From the NCBI GenBank assembly GCA_023460055.1, contig JAEWRJ010000166.1, positions 1 to 25,236 on the forward strand: a stretch of DNA of 25,236 nucleotides. Direction: 5' to 3'. This DNA is from Bacillota bacterium. Lineage in GTDB: Bacteria; Bacillota; Clostridia; Christensenellales; Aristaeellaceae. This document shows positions 7,520-15,582 of this stretch, piece by piece (the first letter of the stretch is position 1; each line of letters starts with the position of its first letter). The position numbers were made by a program, and so were the translations under genes. The notes under the pieces are model-generated. The model ran no database searches. It worked only from the letters and a program-made list of their open reading frames with translations, and was not told the origin of the DNA.

Positions 7520-7533
7520 ATTGTTCCAACAAT
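7520..7533 (+). promoter_or_regulatory. Dyad at the transcription start, possible operator
   Basis: ATTGTT-CC-AACAAT is a perfect 6+2+6 inverted repeat starting about 9 nt after the -10 box, where a bound protein would block the polymerase. It sits between two direct copies of AATGAAT (7515-7521 and 7531-7537). The DNA-binding protein, if any, is unknown. Confidence 0.4.
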
Positions 7534-7554
7534 GAATCTTAAGGAGGCATTCGA

Positions 7555-10500
7555 ATGATAAATGCCAAAGGAATATCACTTCTCAGGAGGTTCGCCGCCC
7601 TTTTTCTGGCGCTGGCGCTCTGCGCTGGTCCGCTGGCTTCTCTGGCCGTTCAGCCGCAGAACCCGGTAGATTTCATCCTCAGCTGGCAGGCGGATGACGG
7701 CACGCCGATGCAAAGCGCGGCTGTGCCCGTGCCATATGCTGAGTTTCCCAACAGCTATTGGCTGTACGCGGACCAGCAAGCGGTTCAAAAAGATGCTGTG
7801 CTGAGCGCTATAGACAATTTCGGCCAGTATCCGGGCGGCTTTTCTATTGCCAATGGACAGCCGCTTTCACTGCTGATCCGGCCGGATGCCGGTCTTACCC
7901 CCGCGGCTGAAAACGCCGTACAGGTCGATGCTTATGACGCGCAGGGCAACATACTGATGAGCTATTGGCTCTATGTGTCGCTGCAGACGCCCCAGCCCCA
8001 GCCGCCGATGGCTACAGAGCAGCCTGCCGCGGTCATCGACGTGACGGTGACGGTCAACTATCTGAATGTGGCAGACGGCCAGCCGGTTGCCAGCCCGACC
8101 GCCCAATACTTCAACGCGGCCGGCGCCTATACCATCTATCCTCAGCCCAATGACCTGCAGGAAGGCTATTTGCCGGCCGCGGGCTATCCGACAGAGCAGG
8201 GCGTAGAAGTGAATGAAAGCACCGGCAATATATCGGTGGACTTCTATTATGAATTGCCCGCACCTGTCGCGCAGCCGGCTGATATCACCGTCCGCTATAT
8301 TGACCGGGACAACGGCCAGGATATCGCGCCTTCCCAAACCAAAACGCTGCAGCCGGGGGAGACTATGGTCTATCCCGAGCTGATCGTGATCCCCGAGGGA
8401 TATCAGCCCCTGGATGTGGATCCCCGCCTGGTGACGGTGGATATGAACGGGGCCAATCCCCCGGTTGTTGAGTTCACTTATGGTAAAGCCGCGCCTGTTA
8501 TCGACGTAACGGTGACGGTCAATTATCTGAATGTGGCGGACGGCCAGCCGGTTGCCAGCCCGAGCGCCCAGCACTTCAACACGGCCGGCGCCTTTACCAT
8601 CTATCCCCAGGCCGGTGACCTGCAGGAAGGCTATCTGCCGGCCGCGGGCTATCCCACAGAGGTAGGCATAGAGGTGAATGAAAACACTGGTAATATATCG
8701 GTGGACTTCTATTATGAGAAGCCAGCACCTGTAAACGACGCTGCCATTACCATCTATTTTGAGGATGAGAACGGCGATCCTGTAGCCAATCCTGTAGAGA
8801 GGATTTACCCTGCCGGCGAGCATCTGATTCAGGGCGAGATCATTGAAGGATGGGAACTGGCCGATTCGACGCCTGTCGTGCTGACGGTAGACGCTTCGGG
8901 GGCTATGCCCGGTGAGATCCGGTTTACATACCGCCCGCTGATCGCTCCCTCGGTGGATATCACTGTCTTCTACCTGGACGCTGCGGGCAATCCGCTGCTT
9001 CCTGCCGGTACGCAGACTGTGCATGACGGGATGAACTCAATCGAGGCGCAGCCCATTGAAGGGTATCGCGTGGCTGGCGAAAGCACGCAGTATGTCCGCG
9101 TCACCATGGCCGGAGCGGATCAGCAAAGCATCACCTTTGTCTATGAGAGTACCGCGGGCGAGCCTGAAGCAACCATCCCGCCTGCTGCCCCCCTTGTGGA
9201 CTTTATCGACGTATTCTATAAGGACCAGTATGGCAACATCATCTATCAGATCAACGCCAAGATCGTAGAGGGTGAAGAGACCATTGTCGATGTGGATCTG
9301 GGCCAGGTCAATCAGGATATCTATGAGTTCACGGACCCCCAGAGCCGCAAGACGGCTACCATTGATGCCCAGGGGAACAAGAACCCGTCGGAAATTGTCT
9401 TCCTGTTCACCAGGAAACCCGCGCAGCTTATTCTGCGCTATCAGTCGGAGGCTGGCGAAGATATCGCTGAAGCAACCCAGGTGCCCCTCAGCCAGCTCGG
9501 CCTCAACATCATCGACGCGCCTGAAAACATCAACGAAGCTTATGAACTGATCAGCCCGGAGGGCCGGGAAGCGGAGCTCAGGCAGGACGGAACGGTCGTT
9601 CCTTCAGAGATCATCTTCCTCTACAGGCTGAAGGAAAACGTTCAGCCCCAGCCCAGCGCTGAGCCTGAAAACACGGTCTGGGAGAGCACCCCGGTTGAGA
9701 ACGTATATGTGCATCCTTATCAGGATAATGTGAACGTGCGCTCCACACCCAGCGCCCCTTCCGGAGATACATCCAATGTTGTCGGGCAGGTGATGAAGGA
9801 GGAAGTGATCGTGCCCCTGGGCATTCTGATCGGTGATGATCAGAGCGAGTGGTACGAGATCGAGTTCCAGAACGATCAGGCCTTCATCAAAAAGTCTGTG
9901 ACCAAGCCGCTGGACGCAAAAGAACTGGAAGCGCTTGGCATAGAGATTCCGGCTGAGCCGGAAAGCGCTGAAACCACGCTGCCCGCGGAAGATATGACAG
10001 TGAACCTCTGGGGCGAAACAAACGCCGCCCAGGTCAAGTTCCGTGATGCCGCCGGCAGGGAGGGGAAGGAGATCGCTTCCCTTAAACAGGGCACTCAGGT
10101 GTGGGTGCTTGCGCAAACCGTCAACAGCAAGGACGAGCTTTGGTATGAAGCCATCATCAATGGGACCGCGGGATTCATCATGGGAGAGTTCGTCACCCTT
10201 TATGATCAGCAAAAGAGCGATGAAATAAGCGCCTCGCTCCCCACCCCGCCGCCGCCCAAGCCCACACCCGAACCGTCGCAAGCCCCGGTGATTGAAGCAC
10301 CGACGGAAGCACCGGTGGAAGAGCCGACAGCTGAACCAACCGTAGCGCCGCCGACAGAGGCGCCCCAGACCCAGGCTCCGACCGAAGCACCGATGACAGA
10401 GCAGCCGACGCAGATACCCGCGGAAGCGACCGCTGTGCCGACTGTTGAACCCACCGCTGTTCCGACCGCGGCGCCCACGGCTGAGCCGGTCATCACGCCA

Positions 10501-12339
10501 AGCCCGGCGCCCCAGGCGACAAACGTCCCCGCGCCTTACCTGGGCTATCTGCTTACGGTGCAGCAGGCGGCGCTGCGAACCGATACCAACACGCAGGATG
10601 GCAGTATCCTGGTGACCCTGCCGGCCAATACCCTGCTCAAGGCCATCGCGCAGTTCTATATGCCTGACGGCACCGCCTGGCATCATGTGGATGTGTACAG
10701 CGGCCAGAGCAGCGGGCAGTCCGGCTATGTGCCCGACAGCGCGGTGCGCCGCATCAGCCAGACTGACGCCGATCAGTACATCAAGCCGGCAGTGACCGAT
10801 GTACCTGTCGTTACGGCTCCGCCGGCGCAGATCACCGGCTATGGCAGAACCCTTGGCGACAATGTACTGCTGCGCGAATACCCTGACAGCAATGCAAAAA
10901 TCAGCAAGATATTCCCCAAGGACACGACCTTGCTGGTCCACAGCCAGGAGTATGCTGGCGGCGTTGCCTGGCACCTGATATCCAACAATGGTCTGTATGG
11001 CTTCATCCGGGCTGATCAGCTGCGCATGCTCAGCGCTCAGGAGTCCGCTGAATATATCAACAGCCTGAGGCGGACTGAGCCCCCTGTACAGAGAACGCCC
11101 GAACCCATTACCCCAAACTCACTCAGCAGCTACGGCTACATCAACGCCGACAAAGTCCGGCTGCGCAGGGAAGCAAGCGCGAGCTCTTCCATCCTCAAGA
11201 TGATGGACAGAAATGCCTTTGCCCTGGTGCTGGACAGTGTCAAAACGACAGACGGTACGGATTGGTACCGCATCAATCAAAATGGGACCGACGGCTATGT
11301 GATGGGACGCTACCTCACCGTGCTCAAGCTGGGCGAGCTGCAGCAGTTCCTGCAGAGCAATGACTTCCGCAGCGGCAACAATACGGGCAGCACAAGCAGC
11401 GGAGGTAGCACCAGCATCACCCCGGTGGAGGATCATAACAAGACTGTCTGGCAAAACCCCAACATTCAGGCATCCTATGAGCCCTTCAACCCGATCGCGA
11501 CAGCCACACCGCCTGTGGAGGCCATCATGTCGCCGATCCCCAGCCCGACAAACGGATCCTTTGTGGTGGAGGCTTCCTCCAGCATTGACCCGCTGGCCAC
11601 CTTTGAGCCCATGGGCACGGATGTCCCCGTGAAGACATCCTCCGGCAGCATCAGCGCCTGGATCGCGGTAGGCATCCTGGGCGTGTTGGGCGGCGGCGGA
11701 TACTATGGGTGGAGACTGTATCAGGAGAACCAGCGCAAGGCGGCCCAGAGGGCCGCGCAGCGCAGGCAGCAGGCAGCCCGCCAGCCGGGCAGCCCGACCG
11801 CGACACCGAGCACCCAGGGCAGACCCGTGCCCCAGGCAAAGCCTGCGGGTTCGCAGCCCAGGCCCGGTCAATCCGCTCAGCCCGGATCCCCCTACGCGCC
11901 GCCGGTTGCCGGCCAGGCACAGGGCACAACGGCCTATCAGCCGCCCAGGCCCGGTCAGCCCGGACAGGTACCGCCGGCTCCGGGAGGAACGACAGCCTAC
12001 CGGCCTGTGAATCCCCAGCAGCCTATGGGAACTTCGCAGGCTCCGGGAGGGACGACGGCCTACCGGCCCGTGAACCCCCAGCCCATGGGAACGCCGCAGG
12101 CTCCGGGAGGGACGACGGCCTACCGGCCCGTGAATCCCCAGCAGCCCATGGGAACGCCTCCGGCGCAGGGAAGCACGGCGGCTTCCCGTCCCGGCCAGGG
12201 AAACGGCACAGCTGAAAGCTCCGCGCAAAACGGCCGGAATGGCCAGACAGCGCAGAACCCGGCGGATAAACCCCAAACCAATGGTGAGGGATCGCGCCGC
12301 CGCAGAACAGACAGGCATTCAGGCGGAGATAAAGCCTGA
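7555..12339 (+). CDS. Giant secreted membrane-anchored protein with MucBP-like and SH3b repeats
   Basis: 1594 aa. A signal peptide (LLRRFAALFLALALCAG, likely cleaved near residue 31) leads to an N-terminal segment (about 32-155). About seven MucBP-like units of 70-80 aa follow (about 160-695; motifs such as VTVNYLNVADGQP, YPELIVIPEGYQP, VDFYYE), then SH3b-like domains at about 715-783 and 812-884. A Pro/Thr/Glu-rich linker spans about 894-990, and three more SH3b-like domains lie at about 992-1072, 1095-1163 and 1189-1262. After a Ser/Gly linker there is one membrane helix (about 1366-1388) followed by basic residues, so the last 205 residues, rich in Pro, Gln and Gly, should be cytoplasmic. 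No LPXTG sortase signal was seen. MucBP units occur in adhesins and SH3b domains often bind cell wall, so attachment to wall or host glycans is inferred. It is monocistronic, with its own promoter and a stable hairpin after the stop. Confidence 0.85.
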   Translation: MINAKGISLLRRFAALFLALALCAGPLASLAVQPQNPVDFILSWQADDGTPMQSAAVPVPYAEFPNSYWLYADQQAVQKDAVLSAIDNFGQYPGGFSIANGQPLSLLIRPDAGLTPAAENAVQVDAYDAQGNILMSYWLYVSLQTPQPQPPMATEQPAAVIDVTVTVNYLNVADGQPVASPTAQYFNAAGAYTIYPQPNDLQEGYLPAAGYPTEQGVEVNESTGNISVDFYYELPAPVAQPADITVRYIDRDNGQDIAPSQTKTLQPGETMVYPELIVIPEGYQPLDVDPRLVTVDMNGANPPVVEFTYGKAAPVIDVTVTVNYLNVADGQPVASPSAQHFNTAGAFTIYPQAGDLQEGYLPAAGYPTEVGIEVNENTGNISVDFYYEKPAPVNDAAITIYFEDENGDPVANPVERIYPAGEHLIQGEIIEGWELADSTPVVLTVDASGAMPGEIRFTYRPLIAPSVDITVFYLDAAGNPLLPAGTQTVHDGMNSIEAQPIEGYRVAGESTQYVRVTMAGADQQSITFVYESTAGEPEATIPPAAPLVDFIDVFYKDQYGNIIYQINAKIVEGEETIVDVDLGQVNQDIYEFTDPQSRKTATIDAQGNKNPSEIVFLFTRKPAQLILRYQSEAGEDIAEATQVPLSQLGLNIIDAPENINEAYELISPEGREAELRQDGTVVPSEIIFLYRLKENVQPQPSAEPENTVWESTPVENVYVHPYQDNVNVRSTPSAPSGDTSNVVGQVMKEEVIVPLGILIGDDQSEWYEIEFQNDQAFIKKSVTKPLDAKELEALGIEIPAEPESAETTLPAEDMTVNLWGETNAAQVKFRDAAGREGKEIASLKQGTQVWVLAQTVNSKDELWYEAIINGTAGFIMGEFVTLYDQQKSDEISASLPTPPPPKPTPEPSQAPVIEAPTEAPVEEPTAEPTVAPPTEAPQTQAPTEAPMTEQPTQIPAEATAVPTVEPTAVPTAAPTAEPVITPSPAPQATNVPAPYLGYLLTVQQAALRTDTNTQDGSILVTLPANTLLKAIAQFYMPDGTAWHHVDVYSGQSSGQSGYVPDSAVRRISQTDADQYIKPAVTDVPVVTAPPAQITGYGRTLGDNVLLREYPDSNAKISKIFPKDTTLLVHSQEYAGGVAWHLISNNGLYGFIRADQLRMLSAQESAEYINSLRRTEPPVQRTPEPITPNSLSSYGYINADKVRLRREASASSSILKMMDRNAFALVLDSVKTTDGTDWYRINQNGTDGYVMGRYLTVLKLGELQQFLQSNDFRSGNNTGSTSSGGSTSITPVEDHNKTVWQNPNIQASYEPFNPIATATPPVEAIMSPIPSPTNGSFVVEASSSIDPLATFEPMGTDVPVKTSSGSISAWIAVGILGVLGGGGYYGWRLYQENQRKAAQRAAQRRQQAARQPGSPTATPSTQGRPVPQAKPAGSQPRPGQSAQPGSPYAPPVAGQAQGTTAYQPPRPGQPGQVPPAPGGTTAYRPVNPQQPMGTSQAPGGTTAYRPVNPQPMGTPQAPGGTTAYRPVNPQQPMGTPPAQGSTAASRPGQGNGTAESSAQNGRNGQTAQNPADKPQTNGEGSRRRRTDRHSGGDKA
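8032..8268 (+). repeat. Duplicated MucBP-like unit, copy 1
   Basis: Codes for residues 160-238 of the surface protein. It is the partner of 8497-8733: about 28 differences over 237 positions by eye, that is near 88% identity, without gaps. The other MucBP-like units are far more diverged. Confidence 0.85.
8497..8733 (+). repeat. Duplicated MucBP-like unit, copy 2
   Basis: Codes for residues 315-393, offset by exactly 465 nt from copy 1 and separated from it by one diverged unit. Many differences are third-position changes, so both copies appear to be under protein-level selection. Confidence 0.85.
10234..10530 (+). repeat. Pro/Thr/Glu-rich linker coding region of low complexity
   Basis: Codes for a stretch made of short variants of APTEAP, EPTAEP and VPTAAP (about residues 894-992) between the second and third SH3b-like domains. 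Such linkers act as extended spacers in wall proteins; the codons are varied rather than a pure DNA microsatellite. Confidence 0.75.
11926..12165 (+). repeat. Tandem repeats in the cytoplasmic tail of the surface protein
   Basis: Three close copies of about 63, 60 and 63 nt (11980-12042, 12043-12102, 12103-12165) each code for GGTTAYRPVNPQ followed by a PMGT segment. A partial, more diverged copy at 11926-11979 begins GTTAYQPPRPG. They lie after the membrane helix, so this repeated part is predicted to face the cytoplasm. Confidence 0.85.
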
Positions 12340-12352
12340 TAAACACTAAGGA

Positions 12353-12382
12353 TGGAGGCCCTCGCTTCGGCGGGGGCCTCCA
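12353..12382 (+). terminator. UUCG-tetraloop hairpin after the surface-protein gene
   Basis: A 13-bp GC-rich stem (12353-12365 with 12370-12382, one G-T pair) closes on a TTCG loop, starting 13 nt after the stop codon. It has no T-run behind it, so it may be a weak or factor-assisted terminator, or a 3'-end stabiliser. Confidence 0.65.
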
Positions 12383-12519
12383 CCCGTCGAACCGCGCGCC
12401 GTACCCGGAGCAAGCCGTGCGCGGCTCTGCCGAAGGTCAGCCTGCGGGCAGCAAAAACGGGACAGGCATAGGTTTAGCGGGATTGCAACAGAACCCATTC
12501 TCCTTTGCATGCGTATCGT

Positions 12520-12548
12520 TTGACGCACAGGGCCTTGGACCGTATAAT
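12520..12548 (+). promoter_or_regulatory. Near-consensus sigma-A promoter of the membrane-protein cluster
   Basis: TTGACG (12520-12525), a 17-bp spacer and a perfect TATAAT (12543-12548). The predicted start near 12555 rules out the in-frame GTG at 12557 as a start codon and supports ATG 12581. Confidence 0.8.
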
Positions 12549-12580
12549 GAGGGAGCGTGTTTTCCGCGCATGGAGGATGG

Positions 12581-13693
12581 ATGGAGAGCTTTAACCGGGA
12601 CAGGCGGCACAGGGTCAGAATGGTCCTTGTTGTTGCCGCTATTTTGATCGCCGCGATCTCGATTGCCTATCTGGCCGGTTTTTTCGGCGGCGGCTCCCGC
12701 AGGCTGTCCGCCAAGAAGCTGCGGCCGGTTGTTACCCAGCAGGTCACGCCGATGGGCGACAGGCTTTTATATTATGACGGAACGACATTATTCTGCTTAA
12801 GCGCAAATGGGACGGAGATGTGGAAGTACGTGCTGGGGCCGGGTGCCGGCTTCAGCGTATCCGACCGGCTGGTGGCTGCCTGGTCAGGCGGCAGCCTTCA
12901 TATCCTTGACAGAAACGGCCGCGTGACGTTTAACGATCGCCTGGCGGATGCCATTCAGTTCGCCCGCGCGGGCACCAAGTACGTGGCCGCCATCACGGGC
13001 GATACCTTGAGCCCCACCCTGGTCATCAAGGATATCAATGGTTTGGCTGTGGACAGCGAAGCTGTTGCCTATGAGGGCAAGGTCCTTTTGGATGTGGGCT
13101 TTTTTGAAAACGGTGATTACCTGTGGTCGACGGCCCTTGACGTGCTGGGCGTCGCCCCGCTGACGGTGATGAATATCTACCGCGTAGGCGCGATGAACAC
13201 CGGCGAAGTCGAGATGGGGGAGGAGATCACATACGATGTGGTTTACTCAGGCAAGAAACTGTACGTAGTCAACACACGCGATATTCAGATCTATGATAAC
13301 CGGGGCTCACTGGTGGATCCCTTTGCAAAGCAGCTGGTATACGGTTGGCGGCTGATTGACAGCGTCAGCGGCAGCGGTGACGCGACAATGCTGTTTGCGC
13401 CCGTTCATCAGACGGGACAGACGCAGAGCATCACCGAACTGCGCGTGCTGTCGGGCAACAAGAAGGACAGCCGTTACACCCTGCCGGATGCCTGCGTGGG
13501 CGCCGGCATTTGGAATAATACAGTCTTTGCCTTCTCAGGTGATGTGCTCTACCGGGCAGATTTGTCTGCTCAGCGTTTTTCGGCGCTGGGGACCACCATT
13601 GAGGACACTATCACAGGCTACATCGGCCTGCTCTCAAACGGCGTGGCGCTGGTGAGCTGCGGGGACGAGGTATGGGCTGTGACCCTGCCCTGA
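12581..13693 (+). CDS. Membrane-anchored PQQ-propeller-like protein of unknown function (DUF5711-like)
   Basis: 370 aa. A short basic N-terminus is followed by one membrane helix (about 13-35), then an extracytoplasmic domain with repeated beta-propeller-like strands: DRLLYYDGTTLFCLSANGTEMWKY-type blades, LHILDRNGRVTF, IQIYDNRGSLVDP. The resemblance is to PQQ-like propellers and to the clostridial DUF5711 family, though I name the family from memory. The start ATG 12581 has GGAGG at 12572-12576, 4 nt upstream. It is the first gene after a strong promoter and is followed 15 bp later by a CvpA gene. The role is unknown; cell-surface sensing or scaffolding is a guess. Confidence 0.7.
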   Translation: MESFNRDRRHRVRMVLVVAAILIAAISIAYLAGFFGGGSRRLSAKKLRPVVTQQVTPMGDRLLYYDGTTLFCLSANGTEMWKYVLGPGAGFSVSDRLVAAWSGGSLHILDRNGRVTFNDRLADAIQFARAGTKYVAAITGDTLSPTLVIKDINGLAVDSEAVAYEGKVLLDVGFFENGDYLWSTALDVLGVAPLTVMNIYRVGAMNTGEVEMGEEITYDVVYSGKKLYVVNTRDIQIYDNRGSLVDPFAKQLVYGWRLIDSVSGSGDATMLFAPVHQTGQTQSITELRVLSGNKKDSRYTLPDACVGAGIWNNTVFAFSGDVLYRADLSAQRFSALGTTIEDTITGYIGLLSNGVALVSCGDEVWAVTLP

Positions 13694-13708
13694 CATTGGA
13701 GGGATAGC

Positions 13709-14407
13709 ATGAACATTGTTGACATCATCATTCTGGGGGTTGTTGGGATCAGTGTGATCTATGGCTTTTACCACGGCTTTATTCACACCGTGGCAAGCCT
13801 CGCGGCTGCCCTGCTGTCCATCATGGCCGCTTTCTCCTTTGGGCCCAGGGTAGCCGAGATGTTCATCACTAACCCCGCGGTCACAAGCTTTTTGTCCACC
13901 TACACCGATTCTGTGGTGCGCGTGGGCGATTTCGACCTGGCTTCTTCTCCGGTGGTTTCCATCGGGCGGACCACGATTGAGACCATCCTGCGCTCGGTGA
14001 ACCTGCCGGAGCCTCTCGCTAAGGTGCTGGAGCAGAACCTGCTAAACCAGTCCTTCGGCGGGGGACAGACCACGGTGAATACCTACGTATCCAACACCAT
14101 CATCGCCGCGGCCGTGCAGGTCATCAGCTATCTGCTGGTGTTTGCCGCCGCTTACATCGTTCTGTCTTTCATCATCAGCCTGATCAAGCATGTCATGGAT
14201 TTTCCGATCCTAAAGCAGCTTGACTGGCTGGCAGGCGGTATATTCGGGGTGCTGCGCGGCGGAGTGCTGGTTTACCTGCTGCTGCTGCTGGTCCCCCTGA
14301 TCTCAACGGTCTTGCCCGCGGATGGCATCGGGAAGCTGATCGCGGACAGCAGCCTGGCCCATCTGTTTTCCAGCGACGGCTTCTTTATCCGGGTCATTTC
14401 ACAGTAA
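13709..14407 (+). CDS. CvpA family membrane protein
   Basis: 232 aa. It begins with the CvpA pattern NIVDIIILGVVGISVIYGFYHGFIHTVASLAAAL. There are four predicted membrane segments: two near the N-terminus, then about residues 130-160 and 185-205, the latter two containing IVLSFIISLIKH and WLAGGIFGVLRGGVLVYLLLLL. CvpA proteins were named for colicin V production and are linked to envelope homeostasis; the molecular activity is not established. The start ATG has GGAGGG at 13698-13703. It sits between the propeller-like gene and the NusG-domain-II gene with short gaps, as part of one operon. Confidence 0.85.
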   Translation: MNIVDIIILGVVGISVIYGFYHGFIHTVASLAAALLSIMAAFSFGPRVAEMFITNPAVTSFLSTYTDSVVRVGDFDLASSPVVSIGRTTIETILRSVNLPEPLAKVLEQNLLNQSFGGGQTTVNTYVSNTIIAAAVQVISYLLVFAAAYIVLSFIISLIKHVMDFPILKQLDWLAGGIFGVLRGGVLVYLLLLLVPLISTVLPADGIGKLIADSSLAHLFSSDGFFIRVISQ

Positions 14408-14424
14408 AGTCTAAGGAGAAGACA

Positions 14425-15054
14425 TTGAAACCACGCGATCTGATCGTTATTCTTTCGGCAGCAAGTCTGGCGATGGCTCTGCTGATACTCAGCCGGTCGG
14501 GCTTGCTTTCGCCCACGGCACCACCAAAAAACCAGACAGCGCCTGATATCACGGTTTTAAAACAGAAAGAGGGGACTGCCGAGGCTGCGAAGGAAGTGTC
14601 CCTGTGGACAGAGGAATCAAAGCGCAGCCCCGCAGACGCCTATCTTCGAGTTTCTGCCAATAACCGCATGTATGAGCCGCTCCCGCTGGACGAGGATTTC
14701 AGCGTGGATATCAAACGGGAGGGCGGGTATCATAACCTCGTGATCGTGGAGTCCGGCGCGGTCAGCATGATGTTTTCCACCTGCGATAACCAGCTGTGCA
14801 TGCACCAGGGGCAGGTATCGCTTGACAACCGAGACCTTCGCGCGCTGTATAACCAGATCGTCTGCCTGCCCAACGAAGTGCTGCTTGAGGTGCTGGATGA
14901 GCATGAGGTCATGAGCTTTTACGGCGAGCAGAGGTTTGAGGATGCCGCCCGCCCCTATTCCGTGGCTGGGCTGTGGTCACTTGGGTGCCTGGCCGCGCTG
15001 TTTATCCTGCGCTTTACTCTCCGCCTGCCGCTGATGAAGAGGAGGATCCATTGA
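14425..15054 (+). CDS. NusG domain II-containing membrane protein with an extra C-terminal helix
   Basis: 209 aa, starting at TTG 14425 with AAGGAG at 14413-14418. An N-terminal membrane helix (about 5-25) is followed by a linker and a NusG_II-type beta domain (about 85-165) with its hallmark cysteines: C120 and C125 in FSTCDNQLCMHQG and C147 in IVCLPN. Family members I recall are usually about 120-140 aa and stop after this domain. Here a further segment carries a second membrane helix (about 177-197) and a basic end. It precedes the Gx transporter, with which it is often paired in clostridia, and the TGA stop overlaps the TTG start of that gene. Extracytoplasmic placement of the cysteines suggests redox or metal binding, but this is inference. 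Confidence 0.8.
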   Translation: MKPRDLIVILSAASLAMALLILSRSGLLSPTAPPKNQTAPDITVLKQKEGTAEAAKEVSLWTEESKRSPADAYLRVSANNRMYEPLPLDEDFSVDIKREGGYHNLVIVESGAVSMMFSTCDNQLCMHQGQVSLDNRDLRALYNQIVCLPNEVLLEVLDEHEVMSFYGEQRFEDAARPYSVAGLWSLGCLAALFILRFTLRLPLMKRRIH

Positions 15055-15569
15055 ACAAGCAAACCAACCGCCTGGCGATGTCCGCCATGTTTGTGGCGGT
15101 CATGATGGTACTGAGTTATATCGAATCGCTGATTCCCATCGGAGGTGTGCCCGGCATGAAGATCGGCCTGGCCAACTCTGTTCTGCTCCTCTCCCTGTAC
15201 TGGCTGGGCATCGTGATCTCCATACAGCTGATGATCGTGAAGGTGTTTCTGTCTGCCTTTATGTTCGGCGGCTTTATGGCGCTTCCCTACAGCCTGGCCG
15301 GCGGTGTGCTCAGCCTGGCCGTGATGATCATACTGATCTATCTGGTAAAGGGCGTCAGCCCCGTCGGCGTCGGCGTAGCCGGGGCTGTCGCGCATAATAC
15401 GGCTCAGGTTGGCGTAGCCATGCTGGTGCTGCAGACAAGCCAGCTTGTCTACTATATGGCCATTCTGATCGCTGTGGCGATCGTCACCGGCATGCTGACC
15501 GGTACGGTGGCAAAACTGTTGATGTACTATTTGCCGAAGGAAAGAAAGGCGCTGTTCAGTCAGAGTTAG
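15051..15569 (+). CDS. Gx transporter family protein (heptaprenyl diphosphate synthase component I-like)
   Basis: 173 aa, a small polytopic membrane protein with about five to six helices. The opening block RLAMSAMFVAVMMVLSYIESLIPIGGVPGMKIGLANS and FMFGGFMALPYSLAGGVLSL are typical of this family, which resembles ECF-transporter substrate-binding S components. It was once annotated as a component of heptaprenyl diphosphate synthase. The start is TTG 15051, with GAGGAGG ending 5 nt upstream, overlapping the preceding stop as TTGA; an upstream GTG in the same frame at 14973 lies inside the neighbour and is not credible. Substrate unknown. Last gene before the V-ATPase promoter. Confidence 0.83.
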   Translation: MNKQTNRLAMSAMFVAVMMVLSYIESLIPIGGVPGMKIGLANSVLLLSLYWLGIVISIQLMIVKVFLSAFMFGGFMALPYSLAGGVLSLAVMIILIYLVKGVSPVGVGVAGAVAHNTAQVGVAMLVLQTSQLVYYMAILIAVAIVTGMLTGTVAKLLMYYLPKERKALFSQS

Positions 15570-15582
15570 ATGGGCGCCTGCT

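Noticed and set aside
7583..7650. Cysteine at residue 23 of the surface protein considered as a lipoprotein site
   Set aside because: The residue before the cysteine is leucine, which does not fit a lipobox; cleavage near residue 31 after SLA is more likely.
11926..12165. Repeats of about 60 nt considered as a CRISPR array or DNA-level satellite
   Set aside because: The units adjoin without spacers, stay in frame and lie inside a coding sequence, so they are protein repeats.
7867..12318. Several long minus-strand open frames (385, 456 and 399 codons) opposite the surface-protein gene
   Set aside because: They mirror repetitive codons of the sense gene, lack start signals and match no family I know. 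The sense gene has a promoter, ribosome site and signal peptide.
12383..12519. GC-rich stretch with short self-complementary pieces considered as a structured RNA or riboswitch
   Set aside because: Only a 6-bp stem with a large loop could be drawn, it lies upstream of the mapped promoter motif, and no known riboswitch core is visible.
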